A DNA stretch of 64,000 nucleotides from SR-FBR-E99 sp963732365 (GTDB taxonomy: Bacteria; Bacteroidota; Bacteroidia; Bacteroidales; VadinHA17), in the NCBI GenBank assembly GCA_963732365.1, contig CAVSZC010000005.1, positions 1,736,001 through 1,800,000 of the forward strand. Reading direction: 5' to 3'. The notes beneath the pieces are model-generated. The model was given only the letters and a program-made list of their open reading frames with translations, was not told where the DNA came from and did not search any database. Every line of letters begins with the position of its first letter. The stretch's first letter is position 1. Both the position numbers and the translations under genes were made by a program. Below, piece after piece: positions 34,824 through 42,709 of this stretch.

Positions 34824-35897
34824 ATGAAAACAAAAATATTAATCACAGCCATTATCTCTCTTGCGACTGCCCCGTTTGCTGTCTCAACTGAGGCATCCGG
34901 TCAGCCCGGCGAGGCAGTGTACAGCCCTGGCGGTCAGCAGACGGTTGTAAGCAACTACTACAGCTCATACGGCTATGAATATTCTTCCCGCCTCAGGAGG
35001 TTCCACAACTCATACGTCACATTCGATTTCTATTCACCTGTTTATACTGAGGTATACTGGTATAATTATACTCCCGGCGCATGGGGTGTTTCGATCTATG
35101 ATCCATGGTACGGCTACAGTGCCTACTCACCATCATACTATACCGGCAGCGGTTTCGGAGGATCATACTGGTGGGGATACAATTCCTGGTCGTCATACGG
35201 CTGGAATTCATGGGTGGCACCGGCTCCCGGTCTCAGCATCAATATCCATTTCGGTAACAATTCCCCTTATTACCCTGCTTATTATAACAGGTGGTACTCA
35301 GGCAGCTATATGAATTGTTGCTGTCCCGGGAGCAGCACCGGCAATAATTATTATCCTTCACAGCCATATTCCGGAGGGAGCACCCCCAGATTCATAGTTA
35401 CCGGTGGAAGGAGCTCAGGATCACAGAGCACGGCTACTTCAGGCAACAGCGGGAATACGCAGGGGACTACCACCGGAGGAACTCAGGGGAGGGACAGCAA
35501 TACCGGCGGTCAGGGAAATAATGGCAATCAGGGTAACAGCGGCAATCAGGGGAATAATGCCGGACAGGGAGGGAATGATAAAGACAAGAGCAATAACGGA
35601 CTTCGGATGGGGCAGTACAGGAGAGGTGTTGCCGAACCTGTAACACCAAAACCCAACGAACCTGCAAGGACAAATAATCCAAACGTGAATGACCGCACCA
35701 ACCCGGGAAGAGATAAGAGCAATAATACCAAACCAAAAGAATCAGGCACAGTATCACCGGAAGGGACAGTAACACGTCAGCAGACCCAGAGTAGTGTTAA
35801 GACCAGCCGCAGAAGCCCGGCAGAATCATCAGAAACAAAGTCTTACGGTGATGAAAACAGCCAGAAAAAAAGCTCATCTTCAGGCAGACGACTATAA
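34824..35897 (+). CDS. Exported Tyr/Gly/Ser/Asn-rich low-complexity protein, member 1 of a pair
   Basis: A 357-residue protein with an N-terminal signal peptide (about 1-28) and no recognised domain. The first half of the mature protein is aromatic-rich, with segments like VVSNYYSSYGYEYSS and SIYDPWYGYSAYSPSYY. A cysteine triplet (MNCCCPGSS) lies near residue 165. The second half is a disordered, Gln/Asn/Gly/Ser/Thr-rich tail with NNGNQGNSGNQGNNAGQGG, ending in the basic SSSSGRRL. GGGAGG at 34812-34817 gives an unusually strong ribosome site for this phylum. The next gene is built in the same order, so they look like diverged paralogues. Surface, matrix or adhesive roles are conceivable; nothing is proven. 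Confidence 0.75.
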   Translation: MKTKILITAIISLATAPFAVSTEASGQPGEAVYSPGGQQTVVSNYYSSYGYEYSSRLRRFHNSYVTFDFYSPVYTEVYWYNYTPGAWGVSIYDPWYGYSAYSPSYYTGSGFGGSYWWGYNSWSSYGWNSWVAPAPGLSINIHFGNNSPYYPAYYNRWYSGSYMNCCCPGSSTGNNYYPSQPYSGGSTPRFIVTGGRSSGSQSTATSGNSGNTQGTTTGGTQGRDSNTGGQGNNGNQGNSGNQGNNAGQGGNDKDKSNNGLRMGQYRRGVAEPVTPKPNEPARTNNPNVNDRTNPGRDKSNNTKPKESGTVSPEGTVTRQQTQSSVKTSRRSPAESSETKSYGDENSQKKSSSSGRRL

Positions 35898-35900
35898 TAT

Positions 35901-35915
35901 TTAAGGAAACCTTAA
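35901..35915. repeat. Small palindrome between the two low-complexity genes
   Basis: TTAAGG, AAA, CCTTAA forms a six-pair hairpin four bases after the stop of the first gene. There is no T run, so it is not a convincing terminator. It may affect how much transcript passes into the second gene. Confidence 0.4.
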
Positions 35916-35967
35916 CATTGGTACGGTATTTGTATTATTGTATTGAAGACAACAACAGGAGGGTAAG

Positions 35968-37458
35968 ATGAAAAATCTATTGTACATAATCCCGGCAGTA
36001 CTTGTAATAACAAGTTCATGCTCGTCGCTTCTCACAACGGGAGAGACGAATGACGACCTTTACTTCAGCCCCTCTGATGAAAAGGTTGCCGTTGCTGAGA
36101 CCGCAGTGCCGGCCACTGGCAGTGACCAGATCTATTATGACAATATCTTTGCTTCAGATACACTTGTAGCAGACGATTATGTTCCCGGCGCAGAATATGC
36201 TGCCCAGTACGGGACGGGAACTGAAGCCACAATAGTAAATAATTATTATGGCGGAAGTGCTGCTGAAAGGGTCTACCTCTTCAATGATGGTATTTATCCT
36301 TACTGGAATGAACCATATTACTCACCATTTTCATTAAGCCTGTCATTCGGGATAGGCTACGGCTTTGGAATGGGCTTTGGCTATGGATATCCTTACTATC
36401 CATACTCATATGGATGGTATGACCCGTTCTGGGGTTATCCCTACTATCCTTATTACGGTTATCCCTACTATCCGTACTACGGTTATGGTGGCTATCCGTA
36501 TTATGGTTACGGAGGGTATCCCTGCTATGACTGCAATGACTATGACGGCAGCGATTATGTTGCACGCAGGGGAGGTTACAGCACATCACGAGGTTACACA
36601 ACCAGTGACACAAGAAATAATAAATCATCCTATACCACTGCAGGCACCAGTTCTGTCAGCAGGAGGACAGGCGTACCTGCCAGTTCAATGACCCAGACAT
36701 CATCAGGAGCGGCTGGTACAGGGTCAGCAGCAGTCTCAACATCGGGAACCAGGAGAACTGCCACACCAGCAGGTGCTGCTGAAAGATCTGCTTCCGGGTA
36801 CAATAATACAACCCAGTCCCAGTCATATACCCGCCGTGATGCCAGTGGTGCCGTAGCTCAGAATAATCCTCAGTCGCAGTCACAGACACAGTCTGCCAAC
36901 AGGTCGCAGTCACAGTCTCAGACGCAGACTCAGAGCGGCACCAGGCCTCAGTATCAGACCCAGAGCGGAACCAGACCTCAGTATCAGACCCAGAGTGGAA
37001 CCAGGCCTCAGACACAGTCACAGAGCGTCAGCAAGCCGCAGTACCAGACTACTGAGCGGACCTATACTCCCAGCTACAATAACCCGAAAATGAGCTCAAG
37101 GCCTTCATATAACAACAGCCGCAGCACCACTCCCGGAACCAGTTCCGGCAGCAGTTACAGCACTCCTGCCAGGAGCAACACAGGGTCAAGTGTGCAGACC
37201 AGGAGCAGCGGGTCAGGCAGCAGCGGGTCAAGCTACTCACCTTCGAGATCGTCATCGGTACAGTATTCTGCACCTGCACGCAGCAGCTCTTCAGGCTCGA
37301 GAAGCTCTTCATACTCGGGAGGCAGCTCCAGCAACTCTTCATCGGGAGTTTCAAGATCGTCTTCATCAGGCTCTTACAGCTCCGGATCATCTTCATCAGG
37401 TTCATCCTCCTCATCAAGCGCTACTTCTTCATCAGGCGGTGGCGGAAGGAGAAGATAA
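35968..37458 (+). CDS. Tyr/Pro-rich and Gln/Ser-rich lipoprotein, member 2 of a pair
   Basis: A 496-residue predicted lipoprotein: MKNLLYIIPAVLVITSSC fits a signal with a lipobox cysteine at residue 18, followed by SSLL. The mature protein has an acidic segment, then NNYYGGSAAERVYLFNDG. A striking aromatic run in which GYPYYPYYGYPYYPYYGYGG recurs spans about residues 150-182. The long tail is Ser/Gln/Thr-rich, with a 10-residue repeat QSGTRPQYQT (three copies, about 322-351), and ends in SGGGGRRR. AGGAGGG before the start is a strong ribosome site. No enzyme domain is seen. Such proteins are sometimes annotated in Bacteroidetes as vitellogenin-like, a label without functional meaning. It may be a cell-surface or matrix component. 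Confidence 0.75.
   Translation: MKNLLYIIPAVLVITSSCSSLLTTGETNDDLYFSPSDEKVAVAETAVPATGSDQIYYDNIFASDTLVADDYVPGAEYAAQYGTGTEATIVNNYYGGSAAERVYLFNDGIYPYWNEPYYSPFSLSLSFGIGYGFGMGFGYGYPYYPYSYGWYDPFWGYPYYPYYGYPYYPYYGYGGYPYYGYGGYPCYDCNDYDGSDYVARRGGYSTSRGYTTSDTRNNKSSYTTAGTSSVSRRTGVPASSMTQTSSGAAGTGSAAVSTSGTRRTATPAGAAERSASGYNNTTQSQSYTRRDASGAVAQNNPQSQSQTQSANRSQSQSQTQTQSGTRPQYQTQSGTRPQYQTQSGTRPQTQSQSVSKPQYQTTERTYTPSYNNPKMSSRPSYNNSRSTTPGTSSGSSYSTPARSNTGSSVQTRSSGSGSSGSSYSPSRSSSVQYSAPARSSSSGSRSSSYSGGSSSNSSSGVSRSSSSGSYSSGSSSSGSSSSSSATSSSGGGGRRR
36433..36480. repeat. 24-base tandem repeat coding GYPYYPYY
   Basis: Two consecutive 24-base units (36433-36456 and 36457-36480), each coding GYPYYPYY, differ at only two bases. 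A shorter variant coding GYGGYPYY follows. The high nucleotide identity suggests recent duplication or slippage rather than old divergence. Confidence 0.75.
36931..37020. repeat. 30-base tandem repeat coding QSGTRPQYQT
   Basis: Three 30-base units at 36931, 36961 and 36991 code QSGTRPQYQT, QSGTRPQYQT and the decayed QSGTRPQTQS. The first two differ at two bases. They lie inside the Gln/Ser-rich tail and follow a looser CAGTCT/CAGACN array from about 36870. Copy number may vary between strains. Confidence 0.8.
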
Positions 37459-37537
37459 ATTTACCTTTCAACACATTGATTAAATGTTCCGCAAATGCAG
37501 GAGCAAGAGGGATCGTATACCAAAAAATACCCGTCAA

Positions 37538-39040
37538 ATGAAAAGGATAAGAGTAATAATAGCTTCAGCACTTCTGCTTCTTCCCCTCCTGGTGAGCGGA
37601 CAGAACATGGATGATGTGCTGAGATATTCGAGGTTGTTTTACCAGGGTTCGGCTCGCTTCAATGCCATGGGAGGCGCATTCACCTCGCTTGGCGGAGATA
37701 TATCGTCAATAGCCATTAACCCCGCCGGAGCTGCCGTTTTTCGCTCTACAGAGTTCTCCGTCACAACCAATATGCTGTTCCGCAAGACGGAGACAACATA
37801 TAACGGATATTATTCAAACTACGACATAAATGAATTCAACCTCGGCAACGCAGGGATTGTTGCGGCAGGAACACTGGGCACTAATTCAGGACTTGTAGGG
37901 CTGAGTTTTGCTTATACCTATAACCAGACAAATGATTTCAGAGAGTATGCTGTCATTGAGGGTATAAGCGGTGCCAGCTCCATGACTGACTACTGGGCAG
38001 CAGGGGCAGACGGATACAATACATGGGAGCTGGTAGATTATACGTCAGCTCCGTATATGGCGTATGAGGCATGGCTCATCGATACCCTTTCGGGCAGCTT
38101 TACCGAGTACGCTTCAATCTTTTCATATTACGGCGATATGAATCCGGAGTACGGTCAGCGTACCAGGCGGACAATAGACAACGGAGGTTATACCGGTGAC
38201 CATACTATTGCCTTCGGTGCAAACATCTCCAATATATTGTATGTCGGAGCCGGATTCGGTATTCAGGCCATGCAATATACCGGACACTATCTTCACAGTG
38301 AAGAGGATATTGATAACACTGTTCCCGACCTGGTCTACTTTAACTACACAGACCATTTTGATGCATCCGGAACAGGATGGAATTTCAAAGCAGGTATCAT
38401 AGTCAGACCCATAGAGAGCCTTAGACTGGGATTCAGTTTTGCAACACCTACGGTCTATAAAATTGATGAGGTGTTCTACAGCAACCTCTCAGCATTTCTC
38501 GACAATGACACTCCCGGTGACAACAGTGATGACGCTGATCCTCTTGTTGAGCAGAGTCCGCTGAGCTATGCCTACCGTATTACCACCCCCTGGAGGTTTG
38601 ATACAGGCCTTGCACTGCAGATTGGGAAGATTGCCCTGATAAGCGCTGACTTTGAATTTGTTGATTATTCAAAGGCTTACCTGAGCTACGGTCTTGACGG
38701 TTACAACTTTTTTAGTGAAAACGAGGAGCTGAAGTCAGAACTGAAGGGTGCAGCTACATTTAAAGTGGGAGCAGAGGTACGCTTTGGGTCTATCTACGTG
38801 AGAGGCGGCGGCGGCTATACCCAGTCGGCTTTCAGGGAGGGCACTCTCAATGAAAACAGTGATTTTGTGAATTTCAGTGGCGGAATAGGCTACAGACAGA
38901 AGAACTTCTATGTAGACCTTTCGGTTGCAGGCCAGCTAAACAGCGAGGAATATATGATGTATCCCGATGCATGGCTTGAACCAACATATATAGATAACAG
39001 AGACATAAACGGAGCACTTACGATTGGTGTTAAGTTTTAG
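37538..39040 (+). CDS. FadL/OMPP1/TodX-like outer-membrane transport protein
   Basis: A 500-residue outer-membrane protein. The signal peptide is MKRIRVIIASALLLLPLLVSGQ. The mature part opens with DVLRYSRLFYQGSARFNAMGGAFTSLGGDISSIAINPAGA (recognised in parts), which is the FadL/OMPP1 hatch-domain start with the INPAG motif. The rest is a predicted 14-strand beta-barrel with alternating aromatic strands and long extracellular loops. FadL relatives import hydrophobic compounds such as long-chain fatty acids or aromatics. I moved the start to ATG 37538, since the preceding 18 residues from 37484 are basic and non-homologous. The two low-complexity exported proteins precede it in the same direction. 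Confidence 0.88.
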   Translation: MKRIRVIIASALLLLPLLVSGQNMDDVLRYSRLFYQGSARFNAMGGAFTSLGGDISSIAINPAGAAVFRSTEFSVTTNMLFRKTETTYNGYYSNYDINEFNLGNAGIVAAGTLGTNSGLVGLSFAYTYNQTNDFREYAVIEGISGASSMTDYWAAGADGYNTWELVDYTSAPYMAYEAWLIDTLSGSFTEYASIFSYYGDMNPEYGQRTRRTIDNGGYTGDHTIAFGANISNILYVGAGFGIQAMQYTGHYLHSEEDIDNTVPDLVYFNYTDHFDASGTGWNFKAGIIVRPIESLRLGFSFATPTVYKIDEVFYSNLSAFLDNDTPGDNSDDADPLVEQSPLSYAYRITTPWRFDTGLALQIGKIALISADFEFVDYSKAYLSYGLDGYNFFSENEELKSELKGAATFKVGAEVRFGSIYVRGGGGYTQSAFREGTLNENSDFVNFSGGIGYRQKNFYVDLSVAGQLNSEEYMMYPDAWLEPTYIDNRDINGALTIGVKF

Positions 39041-39054
39041 TTGGCAGACAGTTA

Positions 39055-39690
39055 CTACTGGAGATCCGGGGACCTCAGCAGAAATGCCAGGGTCCCTGGT
39101 CCGTTATTGAGCAGCACGTCAATGATGCTGAGCCGTGGAACAAACCCGTACTTCTCTCTGAAAACCTGGATATATGGCATATCAGAGTAATCCTTTATTG
39201 ACGATGGTCTTTTTGGGGTGATGAGATACCTGTAATCATTGATGGCATCTTCCTGTGGCTGAAACTTGTCCGTGAAGGATATCTCCGCATTGATCCCGGC
39301 GGCCCCGCAAACAGCTGAGAGGGCTTCAGTATTGAGATCAATAAGAAACCTGAAAGGTCTTCGGATAACACCCTCAATTGCATCAAAATAATATTCAAAA
39401 AAAGGGGCAGTGGCGCAGGCTGAGATGATGCTGCGCAGGTGATGATCCCCCCATCTTCGTGAGTTATCTATTTCCAGTTCCTTAATTGCGGTCTTGTGGA
39501 ATGAGCCCCGCAGCACCGGGACGGTAAGTGTCAGCGGTCCGTTTGCTCCGAGTATCACACATCTGTTACGGTAGGTCTGTTTCAGGAAATTCTCCCATTT
39601 TTCTATCCTGACAACAGGGTTATGTGCTATAAGGCTGAAGTATTCTGCAGGAGGAAAATATGCAGTGGAGAGAATGACTGGCTGTTGCAT
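39055..39690 (-). CDS. WbqC family protein
   Basis: A 211-residue cytosolic protein of the WbqC-like family. The start of the domain, STAYFPPAEYFSLIAHN, is typical, as are ENFLKQTYRNRCVILGANGPLTLTVPV in parts, SRRWGDHHLRSI and YIQVFREKYGFVPRLSIIDVL near the end. Members are linked to amino-sugar or lipopolysaccharide biosynthesis gene clusters, but the reaction is not settled. It lies seven bases downstream of larB and is probably the last gene of the lar transcript. That neighbour is unexpected and may be chance. It is convergent with the FadL-like gene, 14 bases away. Confidence 0.85.
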   Translation of the reverse strand: MQQPVILSTAYFPPAEYFSLIAHNPVVRIEKWENFLKQTYRNRCVILGANGPLTLTVPVLRGSFHKTAIKELEIDNSRRWGDHHLRSIISACATAPFFEYYFDAIEGVIRRPFRFLIDLNTEALSAVCGAAGINAEISFTDKFQPQEDAINDYRYLITPKRPSSIKDYSDMPYIQVFREKYGFVPRLSIIDVLLNNGPGTLAFLLRSPDLQ

Positions 39691-39696
39691 CGTAAA

Positions 39697-40446
39697 TCAC
39701 ATCCTGTTGATCCTGCTGGCTGAGAAGCCAGCTCCGAAGCCGTTGTCGATATTAACCACAGTGACACCTGCCGCACAGCTGGTCAGCATTGCCAGGAGGG
39801 CAGATATCCCCTGGAACGAGGCTCCGTAACCGATGCTTGTCGGGACTGCTATCACCGGCATGTTCACAAGACCCCCGACGACGCTGGCCAGTGCTCCCTC
39901 CATACCGGCTATGACAACCGCCACCTTGCATCCGCGTATCTCGGGCAGCTTGTCAACAAGTCTGTGTATGCCTGCCACCCCGGCATCGTATATCCTTAAA
40001 ACATTGTTTCCCAGCAGCTCAGCCGTGACAGCGGCCTCCTCCGCTACCGGTATATCTGAGGTCCCTGCCGTGATAACGGCTATCCTGGTGGCAGGAGGAA
40101 CCAGAGCTTTCCTTTGCAGGCTTATGATACGTGCCACATCATGATAGATCGCAGCCGGGAAAAAGGGGCTTATATACTCAAACAACTCCTTTTCTGCGCG
40201 TGTCCCGATGATGTTGTTCTCATGCTCCTGCATCACTGAGAAGATCCCCCTTACCTGTTCATGCGTCTTCCCGGCACAGTAGACTATCTCAGGATATCCG
40301 GTACGCAGCTCACGATGATGATCAATACGGGCAAACCCGAGATCGCTGTAGGGGAAATTACGCAGCTTCTCCATTGCCTCATCAACACTCACTGATCCGT
40401 CACTAATCCCTTTAAGTATCTTTTCCAGTTCTAATGCATTCATCAC
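39697..40446 (-). CDS. larB: LarB: nickel-pincer cofactor biosynthesis carboxylase/hydrolase
   Basis: A 249-residue protein whose C-terminal half is related to PurE. LarB carboxylates the pyridinium ring of nicotinic acid adenine dinucleotide and releases AMP, the first step of nickel-pincer nucleotide (NPN) synthesis. Visible marks are the N-terminal FARIDHHRELRTGYPEIVYC and the PurE-like VITAGTSDIPVAEEAAVTAELLG (about 125-147, seen in parts). VVIAGMEGALASVVGGLV and PVIAVPTSIGYGASFQGISALLAML follow toward the end. The upstream larE ends one base away. Together with larC these form one transcript. The reaction is inferred from the characterised Lactobacillus pathway. Confidence 0.93.
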   Translation of the reverse strand: MMNALELEKILKGISDGSVSVDEAMEKLRNFPYSDLGFARIDHHRELRTGYPEIVYCAGKTHEQVRGIFSVMQEHENNIIGTRAEKELFEYISPFFPAAIYHDVARIISLQRKALVPPATRIAVITAGTSDIPVAEEAAVTAELLGNNVLRIYDAGVAGIHRLVDKLPEIRGCKVAVVIAGMEGALASVVGGLVNMPVIAVPTSIGYGASFQGISALLAMLTSCAAGVTVVNIDNGFGAGFSASRINRM

Positions 40447-40447
40447 T

Positions 40448-41251
40448 TTAACTAATTTTGTTCATACTGCCGCTGCGGTAACCCTCCAGATCAATGGTGA
40501 TATATCTGTAGCCCAGCTCTTTTAAACCTGACACAACCTTCTCTCTCACCTCACCTGAGATTATCCCTGACAGCTGGTCTCTCCTAAGCTCTATGCGTGC
40601 AATATCGCCGTGGACCCTTATGCGTGAGGCTGTGAAACCCATCTTTGCGAGCAGCAGCTCTGCCTTTTCAGCCTTTCTCAGTTCATCAGCAGTGATTATT
40701 GTATCATGAGGGAAGCGTGTCAGAAGGCATGAGTTTGACAATTTCTCGCTTATCCCGAGTCCTGCTGCACGGGCCAGTGCCCTTATCTCTTCCTTGGTCA
40801 GTTCTGCTTCCAGCAGCGGACTTCTGACCTTCTGTTCTTCCAGGGCCTTCATTCCGGGTCGGTAATCATTTACGTCATCTGCATTTGTGCCGTCGAAGAT
40901 CGTCATAATGTTTTCCTCTGCCGCAACTTTTCTGATGGCTTTAATGACCACAGTTTTGCATAGGTAGCATCGTTCAGGAGGATTCCCGGTTACCGACTCA
41001 GGTATGCCGAAGGTGATCTCCCTGTGCTGCATCCCTATACTCCTGCAGAACTCTGCAGCCTCGCTGACCTCAGACGCAAACATATAGGGTGTATTGACCG
41101 TTACAGCCATGAACCTCGTACCATCGACCGCGGAGGCGACACTGGCGAGAAAGCTGCTGTCTGTACCTCCCGAGAGTGCTATTACAGCTGACCCGACATC
41201 AGACAGTATCTCTCTTAACTTGTTATGTTTCTCACTCAGGGTCATCGTCAT
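40448..41251 (-). CDS. larE: LarE: ATP-dependent sulfur-transfer enzyme of nickel-pincer cofactor synthesis
   Basis: A 267-residue PP-loop ATP pyrophosphatase that adenylates the pyridinium dicarboxylate mononucleotide and inserts sulfur. The PP-loop is ALSGGTDSSFLASV (about residues 25-38). Cys95 and Cys98 form a CxxC (RCYLCK), and Cys175 sits in NSCLLTRF, the position of the single sacrificial cysteine of Lactobacillus LarE. The three-cysteine set resembles that reported for cluster-containing LarE, where a [4Fe-4S] cluster carries the sulfur and the enzyme can turn over repeatedly. That reading is an inference. Its start overlaps larC's end by four bases (ATGA, 41248-41251), and larB follows at one base. 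Confidence 0.93.
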   Translation of the reverse strand: MTMTLSEKHNKLREILSDVGSAVIALSGGTDSSFLASVASAVDGTRFMAVTVNTPYMFASEVSEAAEFCRSIGMQHREITFGIPESVTGNPPERCYLCKTVVIKAIRKVAAEENIMTIFDGTNADDVNDYRPGMKALEEQKVRSPLLEAELTKEEIRALARAAGLGISEKLSNSCLLTRFPHDTIITADELRKAEKAELLLAKMGFTASRIRVHGDIARIELRRDQLSGIISGEVREKVVSGLKELGYRYITIDLEGYRSGSMNKIS

Positions 41252-42555
41252 TTTGTTATAAGGGTGATAATCTCATTCATGACCTGTTTCATGGGAATGC
41301 CCGTCTCGGCTGCAATGGCGGCACAGCGGTCAGCTTCAGGTTTGGCGGATACAAGACGGCCATTGAAAAAAGACTTCTTTATCATCACCCGGCCAAACCT
41401 GGTCTCTATCTCCTCAAGCTCACGGTGCAGGGTCTCCTTTGTAAAGTGAATGATTCTCAATCCTATTGTTGTTGATTCGCTGAAAAGAATCTCTCTTATT
41501 ACGCTTATCTGTTCTTCTTCACAGATAACGCTGATGGTAAAGGCAGGCCTACCCTTTTTCATTATGACCGGCGTAAAGAAGACATCTCTGGCACCTGCGT
41601 CAAAGAGTCTCTGAGAGACGTATTCTGACAGTTCAGGATTCATATCGTCAACATTGCATTCGACGAGGACAGCCTGGTGTCCTGAGCCTGACACTTCAGC
41701 TGTCTCTGCCATGAATACCCGCAGGATATTGGGCCGGGAGGGATTGTTCTTCTGCCCTATACCGTATCCTGTTGCCTCTATATTGAATTTCAGTCCGTCA
41801 GGTGCCGGACTGGCCAGAGCAGCAATGATTGCCGCACCTGTCGGTGTTGTGGCCTCAAAGTCAACTCCCCCCGTGTGAACCGGCAAACCGCTGATGATTC
41901 TTGCTGTGGCAGGAGCAGGGACGGGAAGAAGCCCGTGTTCACACCTTACCATTCCGCTCCCGAGCTCAATGGTGTTGACATATACCTTTTCAACTCCAAG
42001 GGCGGTGAAGCATATTGCAGAACCCACAATGTCAATAATCGAGTCAATGGCTCCTACTTCATGAAAGTGAATCTCATTTACAGGCTTGTTATGCACTGCT
42101 GCTTCGGCCTCAGCAATCACTGTGAAGATTTTCATTGCCAGTGCCGTGACATTATCCGGGAGTCCGGAGCCAAGAATGATCTTCTCTATATCTCCCAGGT
42201 TCCTGTGAACATGGTCATAATTCTTATGGCTGTGGGGCTGGGGCTGGTGATGGTTATGCCCGTGATCATGGCGGTGGTCAGCACCGTGGCCGTGGTCGTG
42301 GCCATGATCGTGATCATGATCATGATCATGATCACGATCATCCGGACTGACAGATAGCTCATCTGTTATGACCGTCACCTTTGTTCCAGCGATGCCGTGC
42401 CTCTGGTCAGATGTAATCTCCAGCCTCCAGCCGCTGATATTCAGTTTCTGCAATCCGCTGAGCAGTTCATCCTGGCTAACCCCCAGGTCAAGCATGGCTC
42501 CCAGGTTCATGTCACCGCTTATCCCGGAAAAACAGTCATAGTATAATATCTTCAT
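41248..42555 (-). CDS. larC: LarC: nickel insertion enzyme for the nickel-pincer cofactor, with long His-rich loop
   Basis: A 435-residue CTP-dependent nickel insertase completing NPN synthesis. It starts with YYDCFSGISGDMNLGAMLDLG, shown here by its core SGISGDMNLG, and carries EIHFHEVGAIDSIIDIVG and VECNVDDMNPEL. Unlike the two-frame larC of Lactobacillus, this is a single continuous frame. Between about residues 75 and 117 there are 18 histidines in 43 residues, mostly His-Asp and His-Gly pairs, a likely nickel-storing or delivery loop. I set the start at ATG 42555 (MKILYYDCF). It is the first gene of the lar unit. It is divergent from a Tat-exported DUF362 gene with 154 bases between the starts. 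Confidence 0.93.
   Translation of the reverse strand: MKILYYDCFSGISGDMNLGAMLDLGVSQDELLSGLQKLNISGWRLEITSDQRHGIAGTKVTVITDELSVSPDDRDHDHDHDHDHGHDHGHGADHRHDHGHNHHQPQPHSHKNYDHVHRNLGDIEKIILGSGLPDNVTALAMKIFTVIAEAEAAVHNKPVNEIHFHEVGAIDSIIDIVGSAICFTALGVEKVYVNTIELGSGMVRCEHGLLPVPAPATARIISGLPVHTGGVDFEATTPTGAAIIAALASPAPDGLKFNIEATGYGIGQKNNPSRPNILRVFMAETAEVSGSGHQAVLVECNVDDMNPELSEYVSQRLFDAGARDVFFTPVIMKKGRPAFTISVICEEEQISVIREILFSESTTIGLRIIHFTKETLHRELEEIETRFGRVMIKKSFFNGRLVSAKPEADRCAAIAAETGIPMKQVMNEIITLITK
42304..42339. repeat. ATGATC hexamer microsatellite inside larC
   Basis: Six tandem hexamers (ATGATC, GTGATC, three ATGATC, ACGATC) encode alternating His and Asp on the minus strand. They are the most regular part of the His-rich loop. 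Slippage here would add or remove His-Asp pairs without breaking the frame. Confidence 0.8.
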
Positions 42556-42605
42556 CACGTTCAGCTTTTTTAACATTCATATGGTCTGAGCCTCCATTGC
42601 CCGTG

Positions 42606-42625
42606 AGCAGCGCTCTCAGGCTGCT
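42606..42625. promoter_or_regulatory. Hairpin in the larC/DUF362 divergent region
   Basis: Arms AGCAGC (42606-42611) and GCTGCT (42620-42625) enclose eight bases. It lies about 50 bases upstream of larC, in its likely leader, and 85 bases before the opposite gene. Stem is short; it may be a leader structure or a protein-binding site, or nothing. Confidence 0.3.
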
Positions 42626-42709
42626 AATATAAGAATAGAGAAGCTATATATTGAAAAAAATTGTAATTTGCACCCTCACATTCTGGGGTAACAGAAATCA
42701 TTGACGGGT

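Noticed and set aside
35404..37483. Alternative frames rich in His, Arg or Met in the low-complexity genes
   Set aside because: Repetitive sequence leaves several frames open; only the stated frames have signal peptides and good ribosome sites.
41248..42555. Frameshifted, two-part larC as in Lactobacillus
   Set aside because: One continuous frame covers the whole protein.
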